Below are positions 1 through 5,638 of a stretch of 5,638 nt of DNA, one piece after another. The notes under the pieces were generated by a model, which saw nothing but the letters and a program-made list of their open reading frames with translations, did not search any database and had not been told where the DNA came from. The stretch is from contig JAFUWW010000111.1 of NCBI GenBank assembly GCA_017471085.1, positions 1 through 5,638 of the forward strand, written 5' to 3'. The stretch comes from Bacteroidales bacterium (GTDB lineage Bacteria; Bacteroidota; Bacteroidia; Bacteroidales; UBA932). The position numbers were made by a program, and so were the translations under genes. The stretch's first letter is position 1. Each line of letters starts with the position of its first letter.

Positions 1-1
1 C

Positions 2-2452
2 CGCACTAGCGCCCTCTCCTCCAATTATATCACCTATATCACCGAAGACCGTTCCCGCAGGCTGTGGGTCTGCACGGAAGGCGGCGGCCTCTGCTGGGCC
101 GATGTGCAGGAGACGGACGGGGCTTTCCAGTTCCGGAATTTCGGCAGGAAGGACGGCTTCCCCACCAATATCACCAGCGCCGTCTGCGAAGACTCCGACG
201 GCGTGATCTGGGTGTCCACGTCGCACGGCATCGTGAAACTGAACCCGGACCTGAACGGAATCCGCGACATCTATCTGGAAGTGGACGGGAGCCTGGGCAA
301 CCAGTACGGGTACGGTTCGGTGCGGGTGATGGACGGCGGCCAGGTTTTCCTGGGAACCAGCGACGGTCTCTACGCCTTTTCGCCCACGATGCCGCAGGTC
401 CGCATCCGCTCCAGCGTGCTGATCACCGATATCCAGCTCCGCAGGCAGGAGCAGTCGGTGTCCATTTCGGAAGAAGGCCGCTCGACTTTGCGTTCCGAGC
501 ATATCACGCTCAGGGAAAGGGACTTTACCTCGCTGGCCATCCGCTTCTCCGCCCCTTATTTCAGTTCGCCCCGGCTGGTGATGTTCCGGACCGAGCTGGT
601 GGACGGCCACCGCAACGTGGTCCGGAATTATTCCAGCGAAGGCGTCGTCACCTACACCCGTCTTCCTGCCGGCAAGTATCAGTTCAAGGCCGAGGCGTTG
701 CTGGCGGGGACATCCGTGTCCAAGACGCTGACCATAGAGGTGATTCCCCCGTTCTACCGTTCCAGAACGGCTTACTGGCTCTATGCCCTGGCCCTGCTGG
801 GACTGATTTCCCTGATTCCTATCTTGCTGGACCGCCGCCGGAAGAAAGAGATGGAGCAGAAACTGGCCCAGCTGGAGTCGGACAAGCAGAAAGAACTGTA
901 CGGGGCCAAGATCAACTTCTTCACCAATATCACCCATGAGTTCCGTACGCCGCTCACCCTCATCAAGATGCCGCTGGACAAGATCATGGAGCGGGGCCGG
1001 TATCCGGAAGAGATGCGGGAAGACCTGCACACCATGCAGTCCAACACCAACCGCCTCCTTGCGCTCACGAACCAGCTCCTGGACATGCGGAAAATGGAAA
1101 AGGACGAGCTGCTGCCCGCCTTCTTGAATGAAGACATCTGCGCTGTGGTCAAGGAGGTATGCTCCTGGTTCTTCCAGGTGGCCGAAGACCAGAACATCCG
1201 GATAGAGAAGCAGCTTCCGGAAACCCCGGTGATGGTCCAGTGCGCGAAGGACATGGTGGAGAAGATCCTGAACAACCTGCTGTCCAATGCCTGCAAGTAT
1301 GGCAACGGGAAGGTGAAAGTGTCCCTCGAGGTCCTTCCGGACGGAGAAAACATCCGGATCCGGGTCAACAGCAACGGCCCCCGCATCCCGCAGAGGGACG
1401 CCGAGAAAATCTTCGAGACCTTCTTCCAGACCCAGGATGCCCAGCAGCAGCGGAAGCAGGGAACGGGCCTCGGGCTTCCTTTCTCCCGCTCCCTGGCCAC
1501 CATCCACCACGGCCGCCTGTATCTGGACACGGCCGTGGAGGAGTGGAACTCCTTTGTGCTGGAACTTCCCGTCCATCAGGCCGATGTCGTGGCGCTTCCC
1601 GCACCGGAAGAGTCCGTGCAGGAGGAGGAGGAGATGGTGGCGGCGGATGGCCGCCGGCACGTTGTCCTCATCGTGGAAGACGCTCCCGACATGCGGGCCT
1701 ACCTGGCCAAGGAACTCTCCGTCTCATACAATGTGCTGGAGGCCTCCAACGGCGAAAAGGCCCTGGAGGTGGTCCGTTCCCAGCGGGTAGACCTGGTGGT
1801 GTCGGACATCATGATGCCCGTGATGGACGGATGCACGCTGTGCAATACCATCAAGTCCGACACGGAGCTCTGCCACATCCCGGTGATTCTCCTGACGGCC
1901 GCCGTGGGTATGGAAACCCGCATCGAGACCCTGGAGGCCGGCGCCGACGGCTACATCGAAAAACCCTTCGCCTTCGAACTGCTGCAGGCCACCATCGACA
2001 ATCTGTTCCGCAACCGGGACATCGCCAACCAGCAGTTCGTCCATTCACCGTTGGCCCACTTCAACAGCGTGGTCACGGGTGAACTGGACCACGATTTCAT
2101 GGAACGCCTGCGCGGCATCGTGATGGAACACCTGAGCGAACCGGACCTGAATATCGAGACGCTCACTTCGGAACTGGGGACCAGCAAGTCTACTCTGTAC
2201 CGGAAGGTACGGGCCAACATGGGCCTGAACATCAACGAGTATATCCGCGTGTGCCGCCTCAAGAAAGCGGCCGAGATGCTGTCTTCCCAGAAGTATAGGG
2301 TGAACGAAGTGGCCTATCAGACCGGCTTCTCGTCGCCGTCATACTTTGCCACCTGCTTCCAGAAGCAGTTCAACGTGTCCCCTTCCTCGTTCATCCGCAA
2401 CCTGAAGGGCGGCGAGAAACCCGAAGAAGAGAGCAGCACTACTGAACGATAA
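2..2452 (+). CDS. Hybrid two-component system sensor/regulator (HTCS), 5'-truncated by window edge
   Basis: A one-protein signalling system: a periplasmic sensor joined through the inner membrane to a histidine kinase, receiver and AraC-family DNA-binding domain. HTCSs usually bind an oligosaccharide and activate a polysaccharide utilisation locus. The frame is open from base 2, giving 816 residues with no start visible; full HTCSs are about 1300-1400 residues, so roughly 500 are missing upstream. Numbering from base 2: end of the propeller with Reg_prop-like blades (LWVCTEGGGL, VIWVSTSHGI, VFLGTSDGLY) about 1-130; Y_Y_Y domain about 160-250; membrane helix about 257-276; HisKA with H-box TNITHEFRTPL, phospho-acceptor His312 (bases 935-937); HATPase about 412-524 with N-box LLSNACKYG and GTGLGL; receiver about 552-668 with Glu559/Asp560, phospho-acceptor Asp602 (bases 1805-1807), Thr632 and Lys654; AraC HTH about 698-801 with the signature ending FNVSPSSF. 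The G1 box is degenerate (SNGPRI where DxGxGI is usual). The GTG at 104 is internal, not the start. The ligand cannot be told from the sequence. Confidence 0.96.
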   Translation, partial: RTSALSSNYITYITEDRSRRLWVCTEGGGLCWADVQETDGAFQFRNFGRKDGFPTNITSAVCEDSDGVIWVSTSHGIVKLNPDLNGIRDIYLEVDGSLGNQYGYGSVRVMDGGQVFLGTSDGLYAFSPTMPQVRIRSSVLITDIQLRRQEQSVSISEEGRSTLRSEHITLRERDFTSLAIRFSAPYFSSPRLVMFRTELVDGHRNVVRNYSSEGVVTYTRLPAGKYQFKAEALLAGTSVSKTLTIEVIPPFYRSRTAYWLYALALLGLISLIPILLDRRRKKEMEQKLAQLESDKQKELYGAKINFFTNITHEFRTPLTLIKMPLDKIMERGRYPEEMREDLHTMQSNTNRLLALTNQLLDMRKMEKDELLPAFLNEDICAVVKEVCSWFFQVAEDQNIRIEKQLPETPVMVQCAKDMVEKILNNLLSNACKYGNGKVKVSLEVLPDGENIRIRVNSNGPRIPQRDAEKIFETFFQTQDAQQQRKQGTGLGLPFSRSLATIHHGRLYLDTAVEEWNSFVLELPVHQADVVALPAPEESVQEEEEMVAADGRRHVVLIVEDAPDMRAYLAKELSVSYNVLEASNGEKALEVVRSQRVDLVVSDIMMPVMDGCTLCNTIKSDTELCHIPVILLTAAVGMETRIETLEAGADGYIEKPFAFELLQATIDNLFRNRDIANQQFVHSPLAHFNSVVTGELDHDFMERLRGIVMEHLSEPDLNIETLTSELGTSKSTLYRKVRANMGLNINEYIRVCRLKKAAEMLSSQKYRVNEVAYQTGFSSPSYFATCFQKQFNVSPSSFIRNLKGGEKPEEESSTTER
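2439..2452. other. Tail-to-tail 14-bp overlap of two convergent genes
   Basis: The HTCS stop codon TAA (2450-2452) lies inside the 3' end of the GH97 gene, whose stop TAG reads on the minus strand at 2441-2439. The last residues of each protein are therefore encoded on opposite strands of the same bases. No spacer is left for an ordinary intrinsic terminator, and I saw no clear GC stem followed by a T tract for either gene in the flanking 60 bases. Confidence 0.9.
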
Positions 2453-4382
2453 CTACGCCGCCGTTGCAGGGCATCTCCACGGAGAAGGTGCCGCCCTGGA
2501 AGGTGCGCACCTGAGAGCTGCCTTCCAGCGAGGGCGTATCGGCATAGACGGTGACGGGGCCCTTGGAGAGCATCGGGAGGTCCAGTCGGGCCTTGACGGG
2601 CTCTTTCTGTGCGTTGATGCCCACGATATACCATTTTTCTCCGCTGCGGCGGGCCAGGAGCACGTATTTGCCCGGATAGCCGTCCAGGAAGCGGAGTTCG
2701 TCCCACCGGGTGGGGACTTCTTTCATGAACGCCAGCGCCCAGGCGGGGGCGTCGGTGAGGTTCTCGGGCGACAGGGCGAAGTGCTGCACGGGGCTTTGGA
2801 ACAGGACGGCGGTGGCGAGGGCGAAAACGTCCGAAGTACGGCGCCGGCTGCCGGGCTGGGAGGCATCGTTGCCGGCATTATAGACCTTGTTCAGCGTGCT
2901 GCCGCCGAAGTCCATGGATGCCACGGTGTTGCGGATGAAGGGATGCATCGAGGCCTGCTGGGCCTCCGTGTCGCACCTGACCTGCGAGAAATGCAGGTTT
3001 TCGCTGGCCAGCACGGCCTCGGCCGATGCGAAGTTGGGGTACATCCGCTCCCAGCCGCGCGGCAGGGTGCAGCCGTGGAAGACCACCTGCAGGCCGAAAT
3101 CGTTGGCATCGGCCAGGATTTCTTCGTAGAGCTGGAGGGTCACCTGCTTGTCGGACCCGAAGAAATCCACCTTGATGCCCTTGGCGCCGATGGAGCGGAG
3201 CCAGGCCATTTCTTTCCGGCGGGCGATGAGGTTGTTCATGATGCCCCGGGGACCCTGGGGTGCATCGTTCCAATAGCCGTTGGAATTGTACCAGACGAAC
3301 AGGCGGACACCCTTCTCCTTGGCGTAGGCGCCCAACTTCTCCATGTTCTCCCGGCCGATCTGGGTGTCCCAGAGGGCGTCCACCAGCACGGTTTCCCAGC
3401 CCATGGCGGCGCTGAAGTCGATATACTGCCGCTGCACGGGGTAGGTGGTGTTGCCGTCCATCTTGATGATCCAGCTCCAGGACCCGCGCGACCCTTCATA
3501 GTCGACGGACGGTTCGTAGAGAGGCTCCACGACATCCCAGGGGACGGTGGTCTCCACGATGGGCTTGAGGTCCCTTCCTACCGTGAGCGTGCGCCAGGGG
3601 GTGAATCCCGGCACTTCGATGCCCGGGGCCGATGTGCCGTTTCCGTTATATTCCTCCTCCATGGGGAAGGTGAGGGCGTAACTGCCGTCCGGCTTTCCCG
3701 TGAGGCGGGAGCCGCAGTAATGGCTGCTCACGCCGGTCTCGTTTACCAGGATCCAGCCATGGCCGGCATTGCGGAACAGGGCGGGGAACACATAGCCGAA
3801 GCCGTCGCCGTTGCCGCCCAGGGGAAGGTCTCCCTCGTAAGTGGTTTCGTAACTGGGGGTGGTGCGGGCGAAGCCGGCCATCGGCGGCATCTGGTTGCTC
3901 AGGAAGGCGGTGGTTCCCTCCGGGAATACATAGCCGGTGGCTTCCTCCCGGATGCGGCAGACCCTCGTATCGGCCTTGGGGGCGTATACTTTATAGCGGA
4001 AGGCGACGTCGTTGGCACTTACCTGGAAGATCAGGTCGATGGCGGGCTTCCCGTCCTTGCTGAACGAGAAGACGCCCCGGTTGGCGACGTAATGCACCCG
4101 GGACGATTTGATATTGGGGATGCTGTAGGTGTCTTCCACCCCTTCCAGGGTGAAGCCGGACAGTTCCATGCCAGAGGTGTAGTCGCCCACGTCCGTCTTG
4201 AGGCCCAGCGGAGAGGACTCCAGGAAGGGGATGCCGTCGTAGGTGACGGAGTAGGCAGGGGCGCCGCCTTTGTCGGACAAGGTGACGGTGAGCCGGCCGT
4301 CCGGGCCGGAAACGCTTTCTGACCGGGCTGCAAGGGGCAGGACGGCTGCCAGAAGGGCGGAAACAAGGAGGATTCTTTTCAT
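2439..4382 (-). CDS. Secreted glycoside hydrolase family 97, retaining type (alpha-galactosidase or beta-L-arabinopyranosidase-like)
   Basis: A complete 647-residue exo-glycosidase that probably acts in the periplasm on oligosaccharide side chains. Residues 1-20 (MKRILLVSALLAAVLPLAAR) form a signal peptide with no lipobox cysteine, which also supports the ATG at 4382. Family layout: N-terminal beta-sandwich about 23-270, (beta/alpha)8 barrel about 271-550 (SWSWIIKMDG near 301, ETVLVDALWD near 330, RLFVWYNSNGYW near 360), C-terminal beta domain about 551-647. Asp406 in IKVDFFG fits the nucleophile of retaining GH97 enzymes. Glu461 in EAVLASE, exactly 55 residues later, fits the acid/base; this spacing equals that I recall for Bacteroides thetaiotaomicron BT1871 (Asp415/Glu470). 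FHGCTL has Gly437 where SusB-type inverting enzymes carry the base in HE, arguing against alpha-glucosidase. Glu455 probably helps bind calcium. The usual EAVRGxE motif reads EAVLASE. It is divergent from araR and convergent with the HTCS. Family is very likely; substrate (D-galactose versus L-arabinopyranose linkage) is open. Confidence 0.93.
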   Translation of the reverse strand: MKRILLVSALLAAVLPLAARSESVSGPDGRLTVTLSDKGGAPAYSVTYDGIPFLESSPLGLKTDVGDYTSGMELSGFTLEGVEDTYSIPNIKSSRVHYVANRGVFSFSKDGKPAIDLIFQVSANDVAFRYKVYAPKADTRVCRIREEATGYVFPEGTTAFLSNQMPPMAGFARTTPSYETTYEGDLPLGGNGDGFGYVFPALFRNAGHGWILVNETGVSSHYCGSRLTGKPDGSYALTFPMEEEYNGNGTSAPGIEVPGFTPWRTLTVGRDLKPIVETTVPWDVVEPLYEPSVDYEGSRGSWSWIIKMDGNTTYPVQRQYIDFSAAMGWETVLVDALWDTQIGRENMEKLGAYAKEKGVRLFVWYNSNGYWNDAPQGPRGIMNNLIARRKEMAWLRSIGAKGIKVDFFGSDKQVTLQLYEEILADANDFGLQVVFHGCTLPRGWERMYPNFASAEAVLASENLHFSQVRCDTEAQQASMHPFIRNTVASMDFGGSTLNKVYNAGNDASQPGSRRRTSDVFALATAVLFQSPVQHFALSPENLTDAPAWALAFMKEVPTRWDELRFLDGYPGKYVLLARRSGEKWYIVGINAQKEPVKARLDLPMLSKGPVTVYADTPSLEGSSQVRTFQGGTFSVEMPCNGGVVIVQ

Positions 4383-4400
4383 GACCTGAAATGGTTTTCA

Positions 4401-4431
4401 CAAAGATAAGCTACTTGTCAGGATTTTTCAA
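4401..4431 (-). promoter_or_regulatory. Predicted Bacteroidota promoter for the GH97 gene
   Basis: Read on the minus strand, TTG (4431-4429) is followed after 20 bases by TATCTTTG (4408-4401). This matches the Bacteroidota primary sigma consensus of a -33 TTTG/TTG and a -7 TAnnTTTG separated by about 19-21 bases. Transcription would begin near 4394-4396, leaving a leader of only about 12-15 bases before the ATG at 4382. The start site is inferred from the motif only. Confidence 0.7.
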
Positions 4432-4543
4432 GCCGCGTCTGCAGAAAGTCTTTTTTTTAAACGATTACGCCACCACCCACACCCTTTCCCTGTAATACCA
4501 TCAGCATCAACGTTGCAGCCAGACACTGCCGCGGCCATCTTCC

Positions 4544-4584
4544 ATCCACGGAAAAAGGTTTCTTTCTGACCTTTTTTCGTGGAT
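4544..4584. repeat. Long inverted repeat (16-bp stem, 9-base loop)
   Basis: Left arm 4544-4559 and right arm 4569-4584 pair over 16 positions. Fifteen are Watson-Crick pairs and one, 4551 with 4577, is a G-T (G-U) pair. The loop is TTCTTTCTG (4560-4568). The arms have an A-run/T-run core flanked by CCACG/CGTGG. It lies upstream of both predicted promoters, so neither predicted transcript includes it. That points to a DNA-level role, such as a binding site or an element separating the promoters, but no protein can be named. Confidence 0.75.
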
Positions 4585-4594
4585 TATTGACCGG

Positions 4595-4608
4595 TTTTTC
4601 ATGAAAAA
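4595..4608. repeat. 14-bp perfect palindrome TTTTTCATGAAAAA
   Basis: The sequence equals its own reverse complement and sits 7 bases upstream of the candidate AraR operator, just before the -33 element of the araR promoter. It could be an activator or repressor site, or simply a T-run beside an A-run in an AT-rich promoter. The match is exact; the function is unknown. Confidence 0.45.
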
Positions 4609-4615
4609 ATCTTTA

Positions 4616-4636
4616 AAAGTGTTGTTTTTACACTTT
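4616..4636 (+). promoter_or_regulatory. Candidate AraR operator, 21-bp inverted repeat
   Basis: AAAGTGT (4616-4622) and ACACTTT (4630-4636) are perfect 7-base inverted arms around a 7-base spacer, TGTTTTT. Arm centres are 14 bp apart, a reasonable fit to a dimeric winged-helix regulator. The repeat covers the -33 element of the araR promoter, so a bound protein would block RNA polymerase; this suggests autorepression relieved by sugar. Known Bacteroides AraR operators are, as I recall, palindromes of about this length, but I could not compare the bases directly. Confidence 0.65.
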
Positions 4637-4651
4637 GATTGATTATCTTTG
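4622..4651 (+). promoter_or_regulatory. Predicted Bacteroidota promoter for araR-symporter operon
   Basis: TTG (4622-4624) and TATCTTTG (4644-4651) are separated by 19 bases, a close match to the Bacteroidota -33/-7 consensus. Transcription would start near 4657-4659, about 20 bases before the ATG at 4678. The -33 element lies inside the candidate operator. The -7 octamer is identical to that of the divergent GH97 promoter. Confidence 0.78.
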
Positions 4652-4677
4652 TAGAGCTAACTTGTAACACAAAACGG

Positions 4678-5361
4678 ATGACCGACCCCAGCTATTACAG
4701 CATTCATCCCAAATTCCATGTGGCGGTAGACTGCATCATCTTCGGTTTCGAAGGCGGAGAACTCAGTCTTCTGCTCCTCAAGCGCAACTTCCAGCCCGCC
4801 CTGGGAGAGTGGTCGCTGATGGGCGGCTTCGTGGAGGAAGGGGAGAGCATGGACGATGCCGCCCGTCGCATCGCCGCCTCCCTCACGGGGCTCACGGACC
4901 TTTACATGCGGCAGGTGAAAACTTACGGCGAGGTAGGGCGGGACCCTGGCGAACGGGTGCTCTCCACGGCCTATTATGCCCTGGTCGACATCAACCGCTA
5001 CAACCGTGACCTGGTGCGCGAGCACAACGCTTTCTGGGTCCGGCTCCCGGAAGTGCCGCACCTGATCTTCGACCACGACTCCATGGTGGCCGACGCCCTC
5101 CGTTTCATGCGTTACCAGGCCTCCGTCAAGCCCGTAGGCCTGAACCTGCTCCCGGAAGAATTCACCCTTCCCCAGCTCCAGGCCCTGTACGAAGCCATTT
5201 TCGGCGAGCCCTTGGACAAGCGCAATTTCCGCAAGCGCATCGCCTCCATGCCCTATATCGAGAAAACCGGCGGCGTGGACAAGAGCCTTTCGCGGAAGGG
5301 GGCGGCCCTGTACCGGTTCGACCCGGAAAGGTACGACGAAAATCCAAAATTCAAAATCTGA
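4678..5361 (+). CDS. araR: AraR-like Nudix-fold transcriptional regulator of L-arabinose use
   Basis: A 227-residue cytoplasmic regulator, close to the length of the Bacteroides AraR family (about 225). It has an N-terminal Nudix fold that binds sugar instead of hydrolysing nucleotides and a C-terminal winged helix-turn-helix that binds DNA. Residues about 10-140 are the Nudix domain (VDCIIFGFEGGELSLLLLKR, GEWSLMGGFVEEGES, RDPGERVLSTAYYALVDI). In the Nudix box from Gly50, Glu56, Arg64 and Gly71 remain, but the glutamates of REUxEE are Ile65, Ser68 and Leu69, so pyrophosphatase activity is unlikely. Residues about 150-225 are the winged helix, with probable DNA-contacting helix KRNFRKRI (181-188). 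The ATG at 4678 is chosen because it follows the promoter and fits family length; an in-frame TTG at 4639 lies inside promoter and operator. The stop is 6 bases from the symporter start, so the two are probably cotranscribed. Assignment to AraR rather than a related Nudix regulator (for example of xylose) rests on remembered similarity to B. thetaiotaomicron AraR. Confidence 0.87.
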   Translation: MTDPSYYSIHPKFHVAVDCIIFGFEGGELSLLLLKRNFQPALGEWSLMGGFVEEGESMDDAARRIAASLTGLTDLYMRQVKTYGEVGRDPGERVLSTAYYALVDINRYNRDLVREHNAFWVRLPEVPHLIFDHDSMVADALRFMRYQASVKPVGLNLLPEEFTLPQLQALYEAIFGEPLDKRNFRKRIASMPYIEKTGGVDKSLSRKGAALYRFDPERYDENPKFKI

Positions 5362-5367
5362 TAGTTT

Positions 5368-5638
5368 ATGAGTATTCTCGAGCAAATCTCGGCGTCCGGT
5401 TTCCGGACCATCGACCTGGTGATCGTGCTGATCTACCTGGCAGTGCTCATCTTCCTGGGCCTGTTCCTCGGACGAACCAAGAAGGGTGAGCAGAAGAGCG
5501 CCAACGATTACTTCCTTGCGGGCAACACCCTCACCTGGTGGGCGGTGGGCGCCTCCCTTATTGCCGCCAACATCTCGGCGGAACAGTTTATCGGCATGTC
5601 CGGTACCAGCTATGCCGACGGTATCGCTACGGCGGCCT
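5368..5638 (+). CDS. Sodium:solute symporter (SSS/SGLT-like), 3' cut by window edge
   Basis: The first 90 residues of an inner-membrane sugar/sodium cotransporter; family members are about 500-600 residues, so most is outside the window. Residues 15-35 form a first membrane helix (IDLVIVLIYLAVLIFLGLF), followed by a charged loop and the family signature DYFLAGNTLTWWAVGASL (47-64). SLIAANISAEQFIGMSG (63-79) is nearly the Vibrio SGLT first core helix. Asn68, Ile69 and Gln73 fit the vSGLT positions 64, 65 and 69 used for sugar and sodium contacts, as I recall them. This fits a galactose-, glucose- or arabinose-like hexose/pentose substrate. It starts at ATG 5368, 6 bases after the araR stop and without its own visible promoter, so it is probably in the araR operon. 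L-arabinose is the likely substrate by context only. Confidence 0.92.
   Translation, partial: MSILEQISASGFRTIDLVIVLIYLAVLIFLGLFLGRTKKGEQKSANDYFLAGNTLTWWAVGASLIAANISAEQFIGMSGTSYADGIATAA

Larger units (their letters stand above)
4383..4677. other. Divergent regulatory intergenic region between GH97 and araR
   Basis: This 295-bp stretch is clearly more AT-rich than the flanking genes and holds no convincing ORF or RNA gene. In order it contains the leftward GH97 promoter (4401-4431), a run of eight T (4451-4458), about 85 bases in which I see nothing specific (4459-4543), a long inverted repeat (4544-4584), a 14-bp palindrome (4595-4608), the candidate AraR operator (4616-4636) and the rightward araR promoter (4622-4651). 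Confidence 0.8.

Noticed and set aside
104..106. GTG at 104 as the HTCS start
   Set aside because: The frame continues upstream to base 2 with propeller-type residues, and the codon falls inside a propeller blade, so the gene is simply cut by the window edge.
2501..2512. AGGTGCGCACCT, a 12-bp perfect palindrome near the 3' end of GH97
   Set aside because: It is short, has no T tract and lies within coding sequence; not enough to call a terminator or binding site.
2781..4322. A 513-codon open frame on the plus strand opposite the GH97 gene
   Set aside because: It lies wholly antisense to a clear GH97 gene, its translation is rich in Gly, Ala, Val and His without recognisable motifs, and long antisense frames are expected from GC-rich codon usage.
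4451..4458. Run of eight T as an intrinsic terminator tail
   Set aside because: There is no stable GC stem directly before it and no gene is transcribed into it from the left on the plus strand.
4459..4543. Possible small ORF, tRNA, CRISPR or direct-repeat structure in the middle of the intergenic region
   Set aside because: No start-stop pair with sensible coding content, no cloverleaf and no repeated units were seen.
4639..4677. In-frame TTG at 4639 as the araR start (13 extra residues)
   Set aside because: It would place the start codon between the -33 and -7 promoter elements and upstream of the predicted transcription start; the ATG at 4678 fits family length.
4657..5385. A 242-codon open frame on the minus strand opposite araR
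   Set aside because: It is antisense to a well-recognised regulator and shows no domain features; it is a shadow of codon bias.

Overview
The window looks like a GC-rich member of the Bacteroidota, most likely a gut- or rumen-type Bacteroidales. The support is a hybrid two-component system (HTCS) of the type used to sense glycans, a GH97 glycosidase, a Nudix-fold AraR-like regulator, and two promoters with the Bacteroidota -7 element TAnnTTTG (both read TATCTTTG). There are no Shine-Dalgarno-like sites in front of the genes.

Layout. Bases 2-2452 (+) hold the C-terminal two thirds or so of an HTCS: last propeller blades, Y_Y_Y domain, one membrane helix, histidine kinase, receiver and AraC-type DNA-binding domain. 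It converges on, and overlaps by 14 bp, a complete secreted GH97 enzyme (2439-4382, -). Its active-site residues are those of the retaining alpha-galactosidase / beta-L-arabinopyranosidase branch rather than the inverting SusB alpha-glucosidase branch. A 295-bp AT-rich divergent intergenic region (4383-4677) follows. It holds a promoter for each flanking gene, a 16-bp-stem inverted repeat, a 14-bp perfect palindrome, and a 21-bp 7-7-7 inverted repeat over the -33 element of the rightward promoter. To the right come an AraR-like regulator (4678-5361, +) and, 6 bp further on, the first 90 residues of a sodium:solute symporter related to SGLT (5368 to the window edge).

How they fit together (inference). 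A periplasmic GH97 could release D-galactose or L-arabinopyranose from glycan side chains, and the symporter could import the free sugar. The Nudix-fold protein, whose catalytic glutamates are lost, could sense L-arabinose and control its own operon through the 21-bp operator. The HTCS could sense an oligosaccharide and control a nearby polysaccharide locus outside the window. The araR-symporter order is reminiscent of known Bacteroides arabinose loci. The most useful new points are the predicted operator/promoter architecture, the possible link between GH97 specificity and arabinose regulation, and the unexplained long hairpin between the divergent promoters.
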